From Pseudomonas sp. ZH-FAD (GTDB lineage Bacteria; Pseudomonadota; Gammaproteobacteria; Pseudomonadales; Pseudomonadaceae), in contig NZ_PGLR01000028.1 of NCBI RefSeq assembly GCF_002803095.1, forward strand, positions 16,202-80,201: a stretch of 64,000 nt of DNA, written 5' to 3'. The position numbers and the translations under genes are program-made. Shown here piece after piece: positions 27,160 to 35,133 of the stretch. Position 1 is the first letter of the stretch. Each line of letters opens with the position of its first letter. The notes under the pieces were generated by a model. The model saw nothing but the letters and a program-made list of their open reading frames with translations. It was not told the origin of the DNA and searched no databases.

Positions 27160-27678
27160 GCCGAGCAGCGTTGCGGCCTGCTTCAGCGCTGCCTGGCACC
27201 TCTCGTCCCAGTCACCTGAAAGTTCGCAGAACCGCTGCCCGTTACTCTGCAACCAGTCCCGGCAGGCCTGATGAAAAGCCTGGCGCTCTGCCAGCTGTGG
27301 CTGGCAACGCTGGCCATCTTCGACCCAGGGCACGCCAGCGGGGTCGAGCAACAGATGCTGGTCGTAATGGCGGGCCAGCAATTCGGCCTCCAACCACTGC
27401 GGACAGTCGCCAAACAGGCATTGGCTCCAGAGCATGTTGCTCAGCAAGTGGGTGTCGAGGATCAGCAGCGGCGGTCTGGCTGCCCGCGCCGCGTCCTCCC
27501 AGGCCAGCTGGCCGCGTGCGATCTCGGCGATGTCGACGTAACAGGTATCGCGCTGCTGCTCATCGATGAAATGGCGCACGTACTCGCCCACCACCACGCC
27601 ACCGAAGCGCGCTTGTATTTGCGCCGCCAGCCAGCTTTTGCCGCTGGACTCCGGCCCGGTCAGCACCAGTACTTTCAT
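27127..27678 (-). CDS. NadR-like P-loop kinase (nicotinamide riboside kinase type)
   Basis: Encodes 183 residues with a Walker A motif at once (LVLTGPESSGKSWLA, ~5-19), GEYVRHFID and LLILDTHLLSNMLWS, the pattern of the C-terminal ribosylnicotinamide-kinase domain of NadR. The adenylyltransferase and DNA-binding domains of full NadR are absent. Its start overlaps the pnuC stop by four bases (ATGA), and the likely role is phosphorylating imported nicotinamide riboside to NMN for NAD salvage. The 3' end overlaps the convergent DUF3429 gene. Confidence 0.85.
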   Translation of the reverse strand: MKVLVLTGPESSGKSWLAAQIQARFGGVVVGEYVRHFIDEQQRDTCYVDIAEIARGQLAWEDAARAARPPLLILDTHLLSNMLWSQCLFGDCPQWLEAELLARHYDQHLLLDPAGVPWVEDGQRCQPQLAERQAFHQACRDWLQSNGQRFCELSGDWDERCQAALKQAATLLGSADQYAGPGH

Positions 27679-28244
27679 GGCGCGTACTGCAACGCCGGGT
27701 CGCGACGCCAGCTCAGCCAGCCGCTGACGGCCAATGCGGTGAAAGCAGCGTAGAGACCAGCAGTAAGATATAGCTCGCTATACAGGAAGAAGGCCACGTA
27801 GCAGAGGTCTACCACCACCCAAAGTGCCCAGCATTGCAGACGCTTCTGTGCCATCCACAGCTGCGCGACCAGGCTGAAGGCAGTCAGCGCCGAATCCAGC
27901 CAGGGTGAGCTGGCGTCGGTGTAGGTCGCCATGAGGTAGCCGAGCAGCCCGGCACCGAGCGCGCCGATCAACAGTCCAGTCAGGGCTGCGAGCAGGCCCA
28001 GGCGGCTGACCTTGCGCCCATCGTGGCGTTCGCCGCCACGGGTCCATTGCCACCAGCCGTAGAGCTGCAGCGCGGCGAACAACAGTTGCAGAAGCAGGTT
28101 GGAGTACAGGCGCCAGTCATAGAACAGCCAGGCGTAGAGCAACACCATCACCAGGCCGATGGGCCAGCACCAGGGGTTCTGTCTGACCGTCAGCCAGACA
28201 GCGACGATGCCGAGCCCGGCAGCAACGAGTTCGAGCCAGGACAT
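27675..28244 (-). CDS. pnuC: Nicotinamide riboside transporter PnuC
   Basis: Encodes 189 residues with about seven hydrophobic helices. PnuC hallmarks are the WLTVRQNPWCWPIGLV segment with its aromatic gate, YSNLLLQLLFAALQLYGWWQW, and WVVVDLCYVAFFLYSELYLT near the end. It facilitates diffusion of nicotinamide riboside across the inner membrane; trapping depends on phosphorylation, here by the translationally coupled kinase encoded immediately after. Whether an NAD-responsive regulator acts on it is not visible. Confidence 0.92.
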   Translation of the reverse strand: MSWLELVAAGLGIVAVWLTVRQNPWCWPIGLVMVLLYAWLFYDWRLYSNLLLQLLFAALQLYGWWQWTRGGERHDGRKVSRLGLLAALTGLLIGALGAGLLGYLMATYTDASSPWLDSALTAFSLVAQLWMAQKRLQCWALWVVVDLCYVAFFLYSELYLTAGLYAAFTALAVSGWLSWRRDPALQYAP

Positions 28245-28294
28245 CCGACGTCCTCAAATCTGAAAAGGGTGGCGATTGTACTGATGCCGGCAGT

Positions 28295-28909
28295 TCAGCA
28301 CACCAGGCTGTCGGCTTGCCGATAGAGCGTCAGCAGCTTGCGGGTGATGGTTTGCTGGATGTCGTCTCGCTCGAAGCTCGACAGCCGCTCCAGGCGCGCG
28401 AGTTGCAGGCGATGCAGGTGGATATAGGGCATCTGCTGGTCGAACTCGCGCAGATCTCCCTTCATCAATACCGGCAGGAACAGATCACCGATTTTCTTCT
28501 GGTTGCTGATGATCTGCGCCAGTGCCGGTTTGAAGGGCATGGTCTTGGGGGCAGGCCCATCGTCCTTGATCTGGGTGCTGAGCAGCAGGCCCGGCTTGCC
28601 CAGAACCTTGCCCGGCAACACGCACAGGCCCGTCTTGCGGATGGCCTGGCTGTCGATACCGTGCAGGGTGTCGTGGAAGGCGTAGGGGTTGGGCAGCACC
28701 ACCATCTTGCGACCGAGATCGGAGGGGAAGTGCAGGCTGTAGTTGGTGTACAGCTGCCCCACCGATTCGGAATAGACGCACAGGCGATTCTCGAACAGCT
28801 TGATGAAACGCTCGGCCAGTTCGCGGCGGGCCATGCTGTCCAGGTCCCAGATCAGGTCCTGGTTCTGCGGCCGACTGAAATCGACCTCCTGATGTTGCAT
28901 GCTGCTCAT
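28295..28909 (-). CDS. Unknown protein next to chemoreceptor
   Basis: Encodes 204 residues from MSSMQHQEVDFS. The protein looks soluble, with a helical N-terminus (DLDSMARRELAERFIKLFEN), a central beta-rich stretch (VVLPNPYAFHDTL, VLPGKVLGKPGLLLSTQI) and a helical C-terminus (HLHRLQLARLERLSSFERDD). No known motif was recognised. The start lies only seven bases past the stop of the upstream sCache chemoreceptor gene, and it has no strong ribosome site, which suggests translational coupling and a related function. An in-frame start three codons later is possible. Confidence 0.7.
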   Translation of the reverse strand: MSSMQHQEVDFSRPQNQDLIWDLDSMARRELAERFIKLFENRLCVYSESVGQLYTNYSLHFPSDLGRKMVVLPNPYAFHDTLHGIDSQAIRKTGLCVLPGKVLGKPGLLLSTQIKDDGPAPKTMPFKPALAQIISNQKKIGDLFLPVLMKGDLREFDQQMPYIHLHRLQLARLERLSSFERDDIQQTITRKLLTLYRQADSLVC

Positions 28910-28916
28910 GCTCGAC

Positions 28917-30551
28917 TCATACGCGAAATTGCCCAAGCAGACGATTGAGCTGGTCGGCCAGCTGTTTCAGGTGCTGGCTGGCTGCGCTCGACTGTTCGGC
29001 AGCCTCGGCGGTGTTGTGGGCTAGTGCTGCAGTCTGCGTGACGTTCTGATTGATGTCTTCCACCACGTGGGATTGTTGCAAGGTGGCGCTGGCGATCGAG
29101 GCGTTGAGCCCGGTCAGGTTGCGTAGCGATTGGGCGATCTGGGCGAGGCTCTCACCGGCCTGGCTGGCCTGCTCCACGGTCAGTTGGGAAGCGCGGCTGC
29201 TTTCGTTGATCACCTTGACGGCGGCCTCGGAGTTGCCTTGCAGGCGCTCGATCATACCTTGAATTTCAGCGGTGGACTGCTGGGTACGTTGCGCCAGAAG
29301 CCTCACTTCGTCCGCGACCACGGCGAAACCGCGGCCCTGCTCACCGGCGCGGGCAGCCTCGATGGCGGCGTTGAGGGCGAGCAGGTTGGTTTGCTCGGCG
29401 ATGGAACGGATCACCTCCAGCACGCTGCCGATCTGCGTGCTCTCGCTGGCCAGTGATTGAATCACCTCGACGGCCTTGTCGATGGTGCCCGACAACTGAT
29501 CGATCTGGCGCAGGCTCGCCTCGATGTTCTGCTGGCCCTGGCTGGCCTGGTCCTCGGCGGTATGCATCTCGCTGGAGGCGTGCTCGGCGTTCTTCGCCAC
29601 GTCTTGTACGCCGTAGGTCACCTCGTTGACGGCGGTCGCCACCAGCTCCATCTGCTGCGCCTGTTGCTGGCTGTGGCGCTGCGCTTCGCTGGAGATGTCG
29701 CCAAGCGAGCGGGCAGCCTGATCGAGCGACCCCGCTGAATCGAGCATCTGCCGGATCACATGGCGCAGCTTTGCGGTGAAGGCATTGAAATAGGTCGCCA
29801 GGGCGGTCAATTCGTCACGCCCGTGGGTATCGAGGTTGCGAGTCAGGTCGCCTTCGCCGCTGGAAATGCTGGCCATGGCGTCTACTGCGGCTTGCAGAGG
29901 CTGCACGATGCTGCGAGTGATCAGCACCACCAGTCCAGTCAGGAGCAGGGCGATCAGCAGACCGATGCTCATGGCTTTCACCGCCTGGGCTCGGAACTCC
30001 ACCTGTACGTCATCGACATAGACGCCGGAGCCGATGATCCAGCCCCAGGGCTGGAACAGTTCGACGTAGGAGATTTTCGGTACCGGGTCAGTGGCGCCAG
30101 GTTTCGGCCAGCGGTAGTCGACCTGGCCGGCTCCCTGGCTGCGGGTGATGGCGACCATCTCGTTGAACAGCGCCTTGCCGTCCGGGTCCTTGAAACCGGA
30201 AAGATTCTGGCCCTCGAGCTTGGCATTCATCGGATGCATGAGCATGACCGGGGTCTGGTCGTTGATCCAGAAGTACTCCTGGCCGTCGTAGCGCAAACCG
30301 CGCACCACTTCCATGGCCTGCTTCTGTGCCTCTTCGCGGCTCAGGCTGCCGGCGCTTTCCAGGTCATGGAAGTGCTTGAGAATACCGGCCGCGCTCTGCA
30401 CCACATGCTCGGTCTTTTCCGATTTGCCGGCGTAAAGATCGATGTGGATCTGGCGCAGCATGTAGGCGCCCTGCAAGATCAGCGTCAGAATGGCCAGCGC
30501 CAGGATCAGCCATAGACGGCGACTGATGGGAAGACTACGTAAGCTGTTCAT
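28917..30551 (-). CDS. Methyl-accepting chemotaxis protein with sCache_2 domain
   Basis: Encodes 544 residues; AGGAATTC precedes the start. Order: transmembrane helix (~13-33), a single-Cache periplasmic domain of the sCache_2 type (~40-185; GQEYFWINDQTPVMLMHP and GWIIGSGVYVDDV are signatures), second helix (~192-212), HAMP, and a signalling domain with TNLLALNAAIEAARAGEQGR. Such receptors often sense small organic acids (malate, propionate, acetate); the ligand here is not determinable. An unknown protein gene is tightly coupled downstream. No methylation pentapeptide for CheR docking was noted at the C-terminus. Confidence 0.92.
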   Translation of the reverse strand: MNSLRSLPISRRLWLILALAILTLILQGAYMLRQIHIDLYAGKSEKTEHVVQSAAGILKHFHDLESAGSLSREEAQKQAMEVVRGLRYDGQEYFWINDQTPVMLMHPMNAKLEGQNLSGFKDPDGKALFNEMVAITRSQGAGQVDYRWPKPGATDPVPKISYVELFQPWGWIIGSGVYVDDVQVEFRAQAVKAMSIGLLIALLLTGLVVLITRSIVQPLQAAVDAMASISSGEGDLTRNLDTHGRDELTALATYFNAFTAKLRHVIRQMLDSAGSLDQAARSLGDISSEAQRHSQQQAQQMELVATAVNEVTYGVQDVAKNAEHASSEMHTAEDQASQGQQNIEASLRQIDQLSGTIDKAVEVIQSLASESTQIGSVLEVIRSIAEQTNLLALNAAIEAARAGEQGRGFAVVADEVRLLAQRTQQSTAEIQGMIERLQGNSEAAVKVINESSRASQLTVEQASQAGESLAQIAQSLRNLTGLNASIASATLQQSHVVEDINQNVTQTAALAHNTAEAAEQSSAASQHLKQLADQLNRLLGQFRV

Positions 30552-30801
30552 GGACGAATTCCTGATTGTTGTAATTGTCGGCTTCAGGGGGGCCTCGAAT
30601 GGCGCAGCGCAATACTGTCACATCGAGGCATTATTCACTCTAGTTGTCTGATAGCATTTCGGCCGCCCGGCGTAGAACTGAATGAGCACCGGGCTAGACC
30701 GTTGCAAGGAACCTCCATGACGGTTTTGTGTCCCAGGGCCGGGGCCACGCTCCACGTTCTGAGTTTTACGCGTAGGTAGTTGCCGCGCTTTGGGGGATTT
30801 G

Positions 30802-31632
30802 ATGGATTTCTGGGTGGCCTTTCAGGCCCTGATTCTGGGCATAGTGGAAGGCCTGACCGAGTTCTTGCCGATTTCCAGCACCGGGCACCTGATCGTGGTC
30901 GGTGACTTGCTGGGCTTCAATGGCGAAAAGGCGACGGCGTTCAAGATCATCATCCAGCTAGGCGCCATCCTGGCGGTCATCTGGGAGTTTCGAGCGAAGG
31001 TGCTCGGCGTCGTCGTCGGTTTGCCCAGCGACCCGAACGCGCAGCGTTTCACCTTCAACCTGCTGCTGGCATTCATTCCTGCGGTGATTTTTGGTCTGGC
31101 CTTCGCCGATCTGATCGAGCATTGGCTGTTCAATCCGATCACAGTGGCCATGGCATTGATCATTGGCGGCATCATCATGCTCTGGGCGGAGAAGCGCGAA
31201 CACGCGATCAAGGCCGAAACGGTCGATGACATGACCTGGAAACTGGCATTGAAGGTTGGCTTTGCGCAATGTCTGGCACTGATTCCGGGGACGTCGCGTT
31301 CGGGCGCCACCATCATCGGCGGCCTGGTGTTTGGTTTGTCGCGCAAGGCCGCGACCGAGTTCTCTTTCTTCCTGGCCATGCCGACCATGGTCGCGGCTAC
31401 GGTCTATTCGCTGGTCAAGTACCGCGACATCCTGCAGATCAGCGACTTGCCGATCTTCGCCATCGGTTTCGTCAGCACCTTCATCGTGGCGATGATCACC
31501 GTACGCGCACTGCTCAAGTTCATCACCAGCCACAGTTATGCGGTGTTCGCCTGGTATCGCATCGCCTTCGGCCTGGTGATTCTCGCTACTTGGCAGCTGC
31601 ACCTGATTGATTGGAGCACGGCGCAACCGTGA
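30802..31632 (+). CDS. uppP: Undecaprenyl-diphosphatase (bacitracin-resistance type)
   Basis: Encodes 276 residues with about eight transmembrane helices. Both catalytic regions are visible: GIVEGLTEFLPISSTGHL at ~13-30 (the E-x3-E and PISSTGH motif) and PGTSRSGATI at ~170. The enzyme dephosphorylates undecaprenyl diphosphate to recycle the lipid carrier for peptidoglycan and other envelope polymers, and confers bacitracin tolerance. The ATG chosen follows GGGG; an in-frame TTG four codons upstream is less likely. The stop codon overlaps the start of the next gene. Confidence 0.95.
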   Translation: MDFWVAFQALILGIVEGLTEFLPISSTGHLIVVGDLLGFNGEKATAFKIIIQLGAILAVIWEFRAKVLGVVVGLPSDPNAQRFTFNLLLAFIPAVIFGLAFADLIEHWLFNPITVAMALIIGGIIMLWAEKREHAIKAETVDDMTWKLALKVGFAQCLALIPGTSRSGATIIGGLVFGLSRKAATEFSFFLAMPTMVAATVYSLVKYRDILQISDLPIFAIGFVSTFIVAMITVRALLKFITSHSYAVFAWYRIAFGLVILATWQLHLIDWSTAQP

Positions 31633-32351
31633 TCGGTACCGAGCGCAGGGGGCGCCTTAAAAGCTGGGATGACGCCAAGGGTTTTGGTTTCATCCAGCCG
31701 TTGAGCGGCGGTGCTGAAGTCTTCGCGCATATCTCGGTGATGCGCGGTGATCGCCGCCCGCAGCCGGGCGACGAGGTGCTGTTCATCGAGGGGCGTGACG
31801 AACGAGGGCGGCCACGGGCCGAGCACTTGCGCCTGGCTGGCGAGCTCAGCCTTGATCGCCAGTCGATTCGGCGCAAACCGAAAACGCCCGGCAAGGCGGC
31901 ACCGTTAGTGCGCAAGGCTGCCGCCAAATCCACATACCGATCATCGACTCAAGGCTCCATCCGGAACTTTTCCAGCAAGGCTTTGGTGCTCGCTTTGCTG
32001 TGCATCCTGCCATTGCTCGGCTGCGTGACGCTGTTCGGCAAGGGGCTCTGGTGGATATTGCCGCTTTATCTGCTGGCCAGCCTGCTGAGTTTTCTGCAGT
32101 ACTGGCTGGATAAACGCAGCGCTCAGAGCGGTGGCCGACGCACGGCGGAAAACACCCTGCATCTGGTCGAGCTGGCTGGTGGTTGGCCAGGTGCGCTGAT
32201 CGCTCAGCAGACATTCCGGCACAAGACGCGCAAGGTTTCCTATCAGGCTGTTTTCTGGCTGATCGTCGCAGTTCATCAACTGTTCTGGATCGACCTGCTG
32301 CTGCTCGACGGTACCTACATCGCCCGCCACATACACTTATTCGTCCAGTAG
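31629..32351 (+). CDS. Cold-shock domain fused to DUF1294 membrane domain
   Basis: Encodes 240 residues from a GTG overlapping the uppP TGA (GTGA). Residues ~5-65 are a cold-shock nucleic-acid-binding fold (RGRLKSWDDAKGFGFIQPLS then EVFAHISVMRGDRRP, with the RNP1-like GFGFI). A basic linker (RKPKTPGKAAPLVRKAAAK) leads to a DUF1294 membrane domain (~115-240; LPLYLLASLLSFLQYWLDKR, GGWPGALIAQQTFRHKT). The combination is a known family of unknown role, perhaps tethering RNA binding to the membrane. Translationally coupled to uppP. Its 3' end overlaps the convergent MmcQ gene by 15 bases. Confidence 0.88.
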   Translation: MIGTERRGRLKSWDDAKGFGFIQPLSGGAEVFAHISVMRGDRRPQPGDEVLFIEGRDERGRPRAEHLRLAGELSLDRQSIRRKPKTPGKAAPLVRKAAAKSTYRSSTQGSIRNFSSKALVLALLCILPLLGCVTLFGKGLWWILPLYLLASLLSFLQYWLDKRSAQSGGRRTAENTLHLVELAGGWPGALIAQQTFRHKTRKVSYQAVFWLIVAVHQLFWIDLLLLDGTYIARHIHLFVQ

Positions 32352-32702
32352 CAGGCCAGGTTGCAGGCGCTTGGGCAGGCGGCGCACCACCAGTTGATGC
32401 GAGCGCGTCAGCAACTGGCGCAGCTCATCGTCACCCAGCGGCGGCCGGTGGCCGCTCATACTGATCCAGTAAGCACGAGCCAGATACGGGGCAGGGCGGA
32501 TGCCCGGACGGTCTACATGACCGAGAAACAGGTCGTTATCGACCTTGAAGGCCAGATCCTCGCCAAGAAAATCGAGGATGGCGAACATCTTGTTGCCGGC
32601 CACCGAGAACACCCGGTTGCTACCCCACTTGAGGTCTTCGCGGGCGCCCGGCAGGCTGAGGCAGAAGCTGGCGATCTGGTCGGGCGTCATGGGCATGTCC
32701 AT
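32337..32702 (-). CDS. MmcQ/YjbR family DNA-binding-like protein
   Basis: Encodes 121 residues from MDMPMTPDQIASFCLSLPGA. The CyaY-like fold of the MmcQ/YjbR family is recognised by SLPGAREDLKWGSNRVFSV, NKMFAILDF, AFKVDNDLF and the C-terminal HQLVVRRLPKR. Family members are thought to bind DNA, but the role is unknown. A start two codons later is equally possible because no clear ribosome site separates them. Confidence 0.85.
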   Translation of the reverse strand: MDMPMTPDQIASFCLSLPGAREDLKWGSNRVFSVAGNKMFAILDFLGEDLAFKVDNDLFLGHVDRPGIRPAPYLARAYWISMSGHRPPLGDDELRQLLTRSHQLVVRRLPKRLQPGLLLDE

Positions 32703-32721
32703 CGATGGTCGAAACGGCAGT

Positions 32722-33498
32722 CTATCGGCTGGCCGACTGGCTGCGTAGCCGGTCGATCTGGCGCCGGGCATAGCCGATGAAAGCGGCCAGTGCCTGGGGG
32801 CGCTGAGCCAGGTCATCCCTGGCCTGGCCCAGATAGACGTCTCGCGCAGTTTCCAACACCGGGCGGTGCTCAGGGGACAAGCGCTCGAGCAGCCAGTTGG
32901 CCGCCACGTCCTTGGCAGCGATCTCGCCGCTGCTCAGCGTCAGCCAGATGCGTGCCAGGGCCAGGACCACGTTGCACTCATCGCCCAGCCAGTCGTCCGG
33001 TCCGTTCCATTGCGCCGCGGTGTCGTGCAGGGCGCGAATCATGTCCGCCTCAGGCACCGGCTCGAACAGTTCGGCAGCTGGTGGGCCCAGCAGGCTGATA
33101 GCGTGCTGACGCGCCTTGCTCAGCAGGATGGCCAGGTCATGATCGGCCATGGCCGGCTCGAAGCGCCCCGCCTGCAGCTCGTCGCGCAGCCATTCGCCGA
33201 ACTGCAGTTCGCGCATCGGCCGATAACGCCAGGGCCGTACAGCGTCGTGCACCAGCAGCGTCACTTCCAGCGGGCGCAGGTGCGCGGTGGCGGGCCAGGC
33301 CGACAGTCTCAGCAGGTCGGTCATCAGGGCCTTGCGCGTGCTGTCGCTCAGGGGCGTGCGGACGGTGACCAGCAGATCGATGTCGCTTGCCGGTTTGAGG
33401 CCGCCGCTAACGGCGGAACCGAACAGATGCACCGCCAGCAGGTTGTCGCCAAGGTGATGATGCAGGAGAGTGACGGCATTGCCGATCTGCAGGTTCAT
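32722..33498 (-). CDS. AadA-like aminoglycoside (3'')(9) nucleotidyltransferase
   Basis: Encodes 258 residues, the normal AadA length. The nucleotidyltransferase motif HLFGSAVSGGLKPASDIDLL (G27, S28, D39, D41) binds Mg-ATP; PLEVTLLVHDAVRPWRY holds the catalytic-base glutamate, and ELQFGEWLRDELQAG, NVVLALARIWLTLSSGEIA and KDVAANWLLERL follow as in integron AadA proteins. It would adenylylate streptomycin or spectinomycin. It lies in ordinary chromosome with no integron, attC or transposon near it, so it is probably an intrinsic gene whose effect on resistance depends on expression. The start is the internal ATG that matches the family N-terminus. Confidence 0.88.
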   Translation of the reverse strand: MNLQIGNAVTLLHHHLGDNLLAVHLFGSAVSGGLKPASDIDLLVTVRTPLSDSTRKALMTDLLRLSAWPATAHLRPLEVTLLVHDAVRPWRYRPMRELQFGEWLRDELQAGRFEPAMADHDLAILLSKARQHAISLLGPPAAELFEPVPEADMIRALHDTAAQWNGPDDWLGDECNVVLALARIWLTLSSGEIAAKDVAANWLLERLSPEHRPVLETARDVYLGQARDDLAQRPQALAAFIGYARRQIDRLRSQSASR

Positions 33499-33675
33499 GT
33501 TTTTGCCATTGCACTTCAGGTTGCGCTGCACTTTACCGCCGTTCGGCATCGTCTCGTAGACGCGGGTTCCCGAAGCCCGGGACTGGTCCCTGATAGCGTT
33601 CGACGCCGTCTGAGGTTTCCTGGCTGGATTATCTGCGTGGCTCCCAGTGGATTCGCCGGGATAGCTGAGCGCCAG

Positions 33676-33706
33676 AAAAAGCCCCAGAGCATCGAACCCT
33701 GGGGCT
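33676..33706 (-). terminator. Terminator of the mexEF-oprN operon
   Basis: On the minus strand, GCCCCAG/CTGGGGC form a stem with an 11-base loop followed by TTTTT. It lies about 40 bases after the oprN stop. Confidence 0.8.
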
Positions 33707-33744
33707 GAGGAGGGTCGGCATGGCGCGGACCGGGGAGAGTGGGT

Positions 33745-35133
33745 TCAGGCCTGAGGCTGCCAGCCGCCGCCGAGCGCCTTGTAGATCGCGACGATGCCGC
33801 TGTAGAGCTCGACCTCGGCCGAGGCCTGAGCATCTTCGGCGGCCAGGCGCTCACGTTCGGCGTCCAGCAGCACGAGGAAATCCACCGTGCCTTCGCGATA
33901 GCGAATCGCGGCCTGATCGGCTGCAGCACGGCTGGCTTCGGCCTGGCGCACCAGGGAAACCAGGCGCTGCTGGCGCTTGGCGTAGTCGCTGAAGGCGTTT
34001 TCAGACTCCTCCAGTGCCAGCAACACCTGCTGTTCGTACTGCGACAGCGCGCCATCAGCCTCGGCTTCGGCGCCGCGTAGGCGCGCTCGTACGCTGCCGA
34101 GATCGAAGGCTGCCCAGCTGATGCTCGGCGCTACGCCCCAGGCACGGGCTGCTGATGAACCCAGCTGCGAGCCGCGCCCGGCGGTAAAGCCGAGAAAGCC
34201 GGAGAGGCTGACCCGCGGGAACAGGTCGGCAGTCGCCACGCCGACTTCGGCCGTGGCCGCCGCCAGCTGCCGCTCGGCTGCCTGGATATCCGGGCGACGG
34301 CGCAGCAGTTCGCTCGGGTTGCCGATGGGCAGTGCCTTGGCGATCACCGGCAGTGGTTTGGGCGACAGGTCGATCTGCAGCTGTTCCGGGCGCTGGCCGA
34401 GCAGGGTGGCGATGCGGTTCTGCGCCCGCACCTGCTGCGCCTGCAGTTGTGGCAGGCTGGCTTCGGTGGCGGCCAGGCGCGCATCGGCGCGCAGGACGTC
34501 CAACTCGTTACCAACGCCGGCGTCGCGCAACTGCTCGGTGATGGAGCGCGAATCCTGCTGGTTCTTCAGGTTCTCGCGGGCGATGTTTTCGCGCAGCTGT
34601 GCGCCACGCAGGGTGCCGTAGGCATCGACCAGCTCGGCGATCAGGCTGACCTGCAACTGGTAATAATCCGCTTCGGCCACTTCGATGCGCGCTTCACTGG
34701 CTTCTAGTTGGCGTTGGATACGGCCGAACAGGTCAACTTCCCAGGCCATGTCCAGGCCCAGGTCGTAGCGTTCCTGACGGATGCGCTCGTCCGTGGTCGG
34801 AGGCTGCTGGGCCTTGCCGAACTCGCCGCTGGCACGGCTGGTGACGGTAGGGAAGCGGTCGTTGGCCACGTCATCACGGATCGCCCGTGCCGCACGCAGG
34901 CGGTTGAACGCCACGCGCAGCTCGCGGTTGTCCTGCAGCGAACGCTGCACAAGCTGATTCAGCGTCGGGTCGTCGAACTGCTGCCACCAGGCAGCTTCGA
35001 AGCGGCTGCGGTCGTAATCGGCCGCTTCCAGCGCGGCAATGCGTGCAGGATCGGTCACGGGCGCTCGATAGTCCGGGCCGACAGCGCAGGCCGACAGCGC
35101 CAAGGTCAGGAGAGCGGGGGCAAAGGCTTTCAT
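33745..35133 (-). CDS. oprN: Outer-membrane efflux channel OprN
   Basis: Encodes 462 residues of the TolC/OprM family. A lipoprotein signal (MKAFAPALLTLALSACAVGP) indicates acylation. The two repeats of the family are visible, each with long helices (e.g. LRVAFNRLRAARAIRD; VEVAEADYYQLQV region) and beta strands. It forms the trimeric channel through which MexEF expels chloramphenicol, fluoroquinolones, trimethoprim and quorum-signal precursors, as known for P. aeruginosa. Its start overlaps the mexF stop by four bases. The name is by operon context. Confidence 0.88.
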   Translation of the reverse strand: MKAFAPALLTLALSACAVGPDYRAPVTDPARIAALEAADYDRSRFEAAWWQQFDDPTLNQLVQRSLQDNRELRVAFNRLRAARAIRDDVANDRFPTVTSRASGEFGKAQQPPTTDERIRQERYDLGLDMAWEVDLFGRIQRQLEASEARIEVAEADYYQLQVSLIAELVDAYGTLRGAQLRENIARENLKNQQDSRSITEQLRDAGVGNELDVLRADARLAATEASLPQLQAQQVRAQNRIATLLGQRPEQLQIDLSPKPLPVIAKALPIGNPSELLRRRPDIQAAERQLAAATAEVGVATADLFPRVSLSGFLGFTAGRGSQLGSSAARAWGVAPSISWAAFDLGSVRARLRGAEAEADGALSQYEQQVLLALEESENAFSDYAKRQQRLVSLVRQAEASRAAADQAAIRYREGTVDFLVLLDAERERLAAEDAQASAEVELYSGIVAIYKALGGGWQPQA

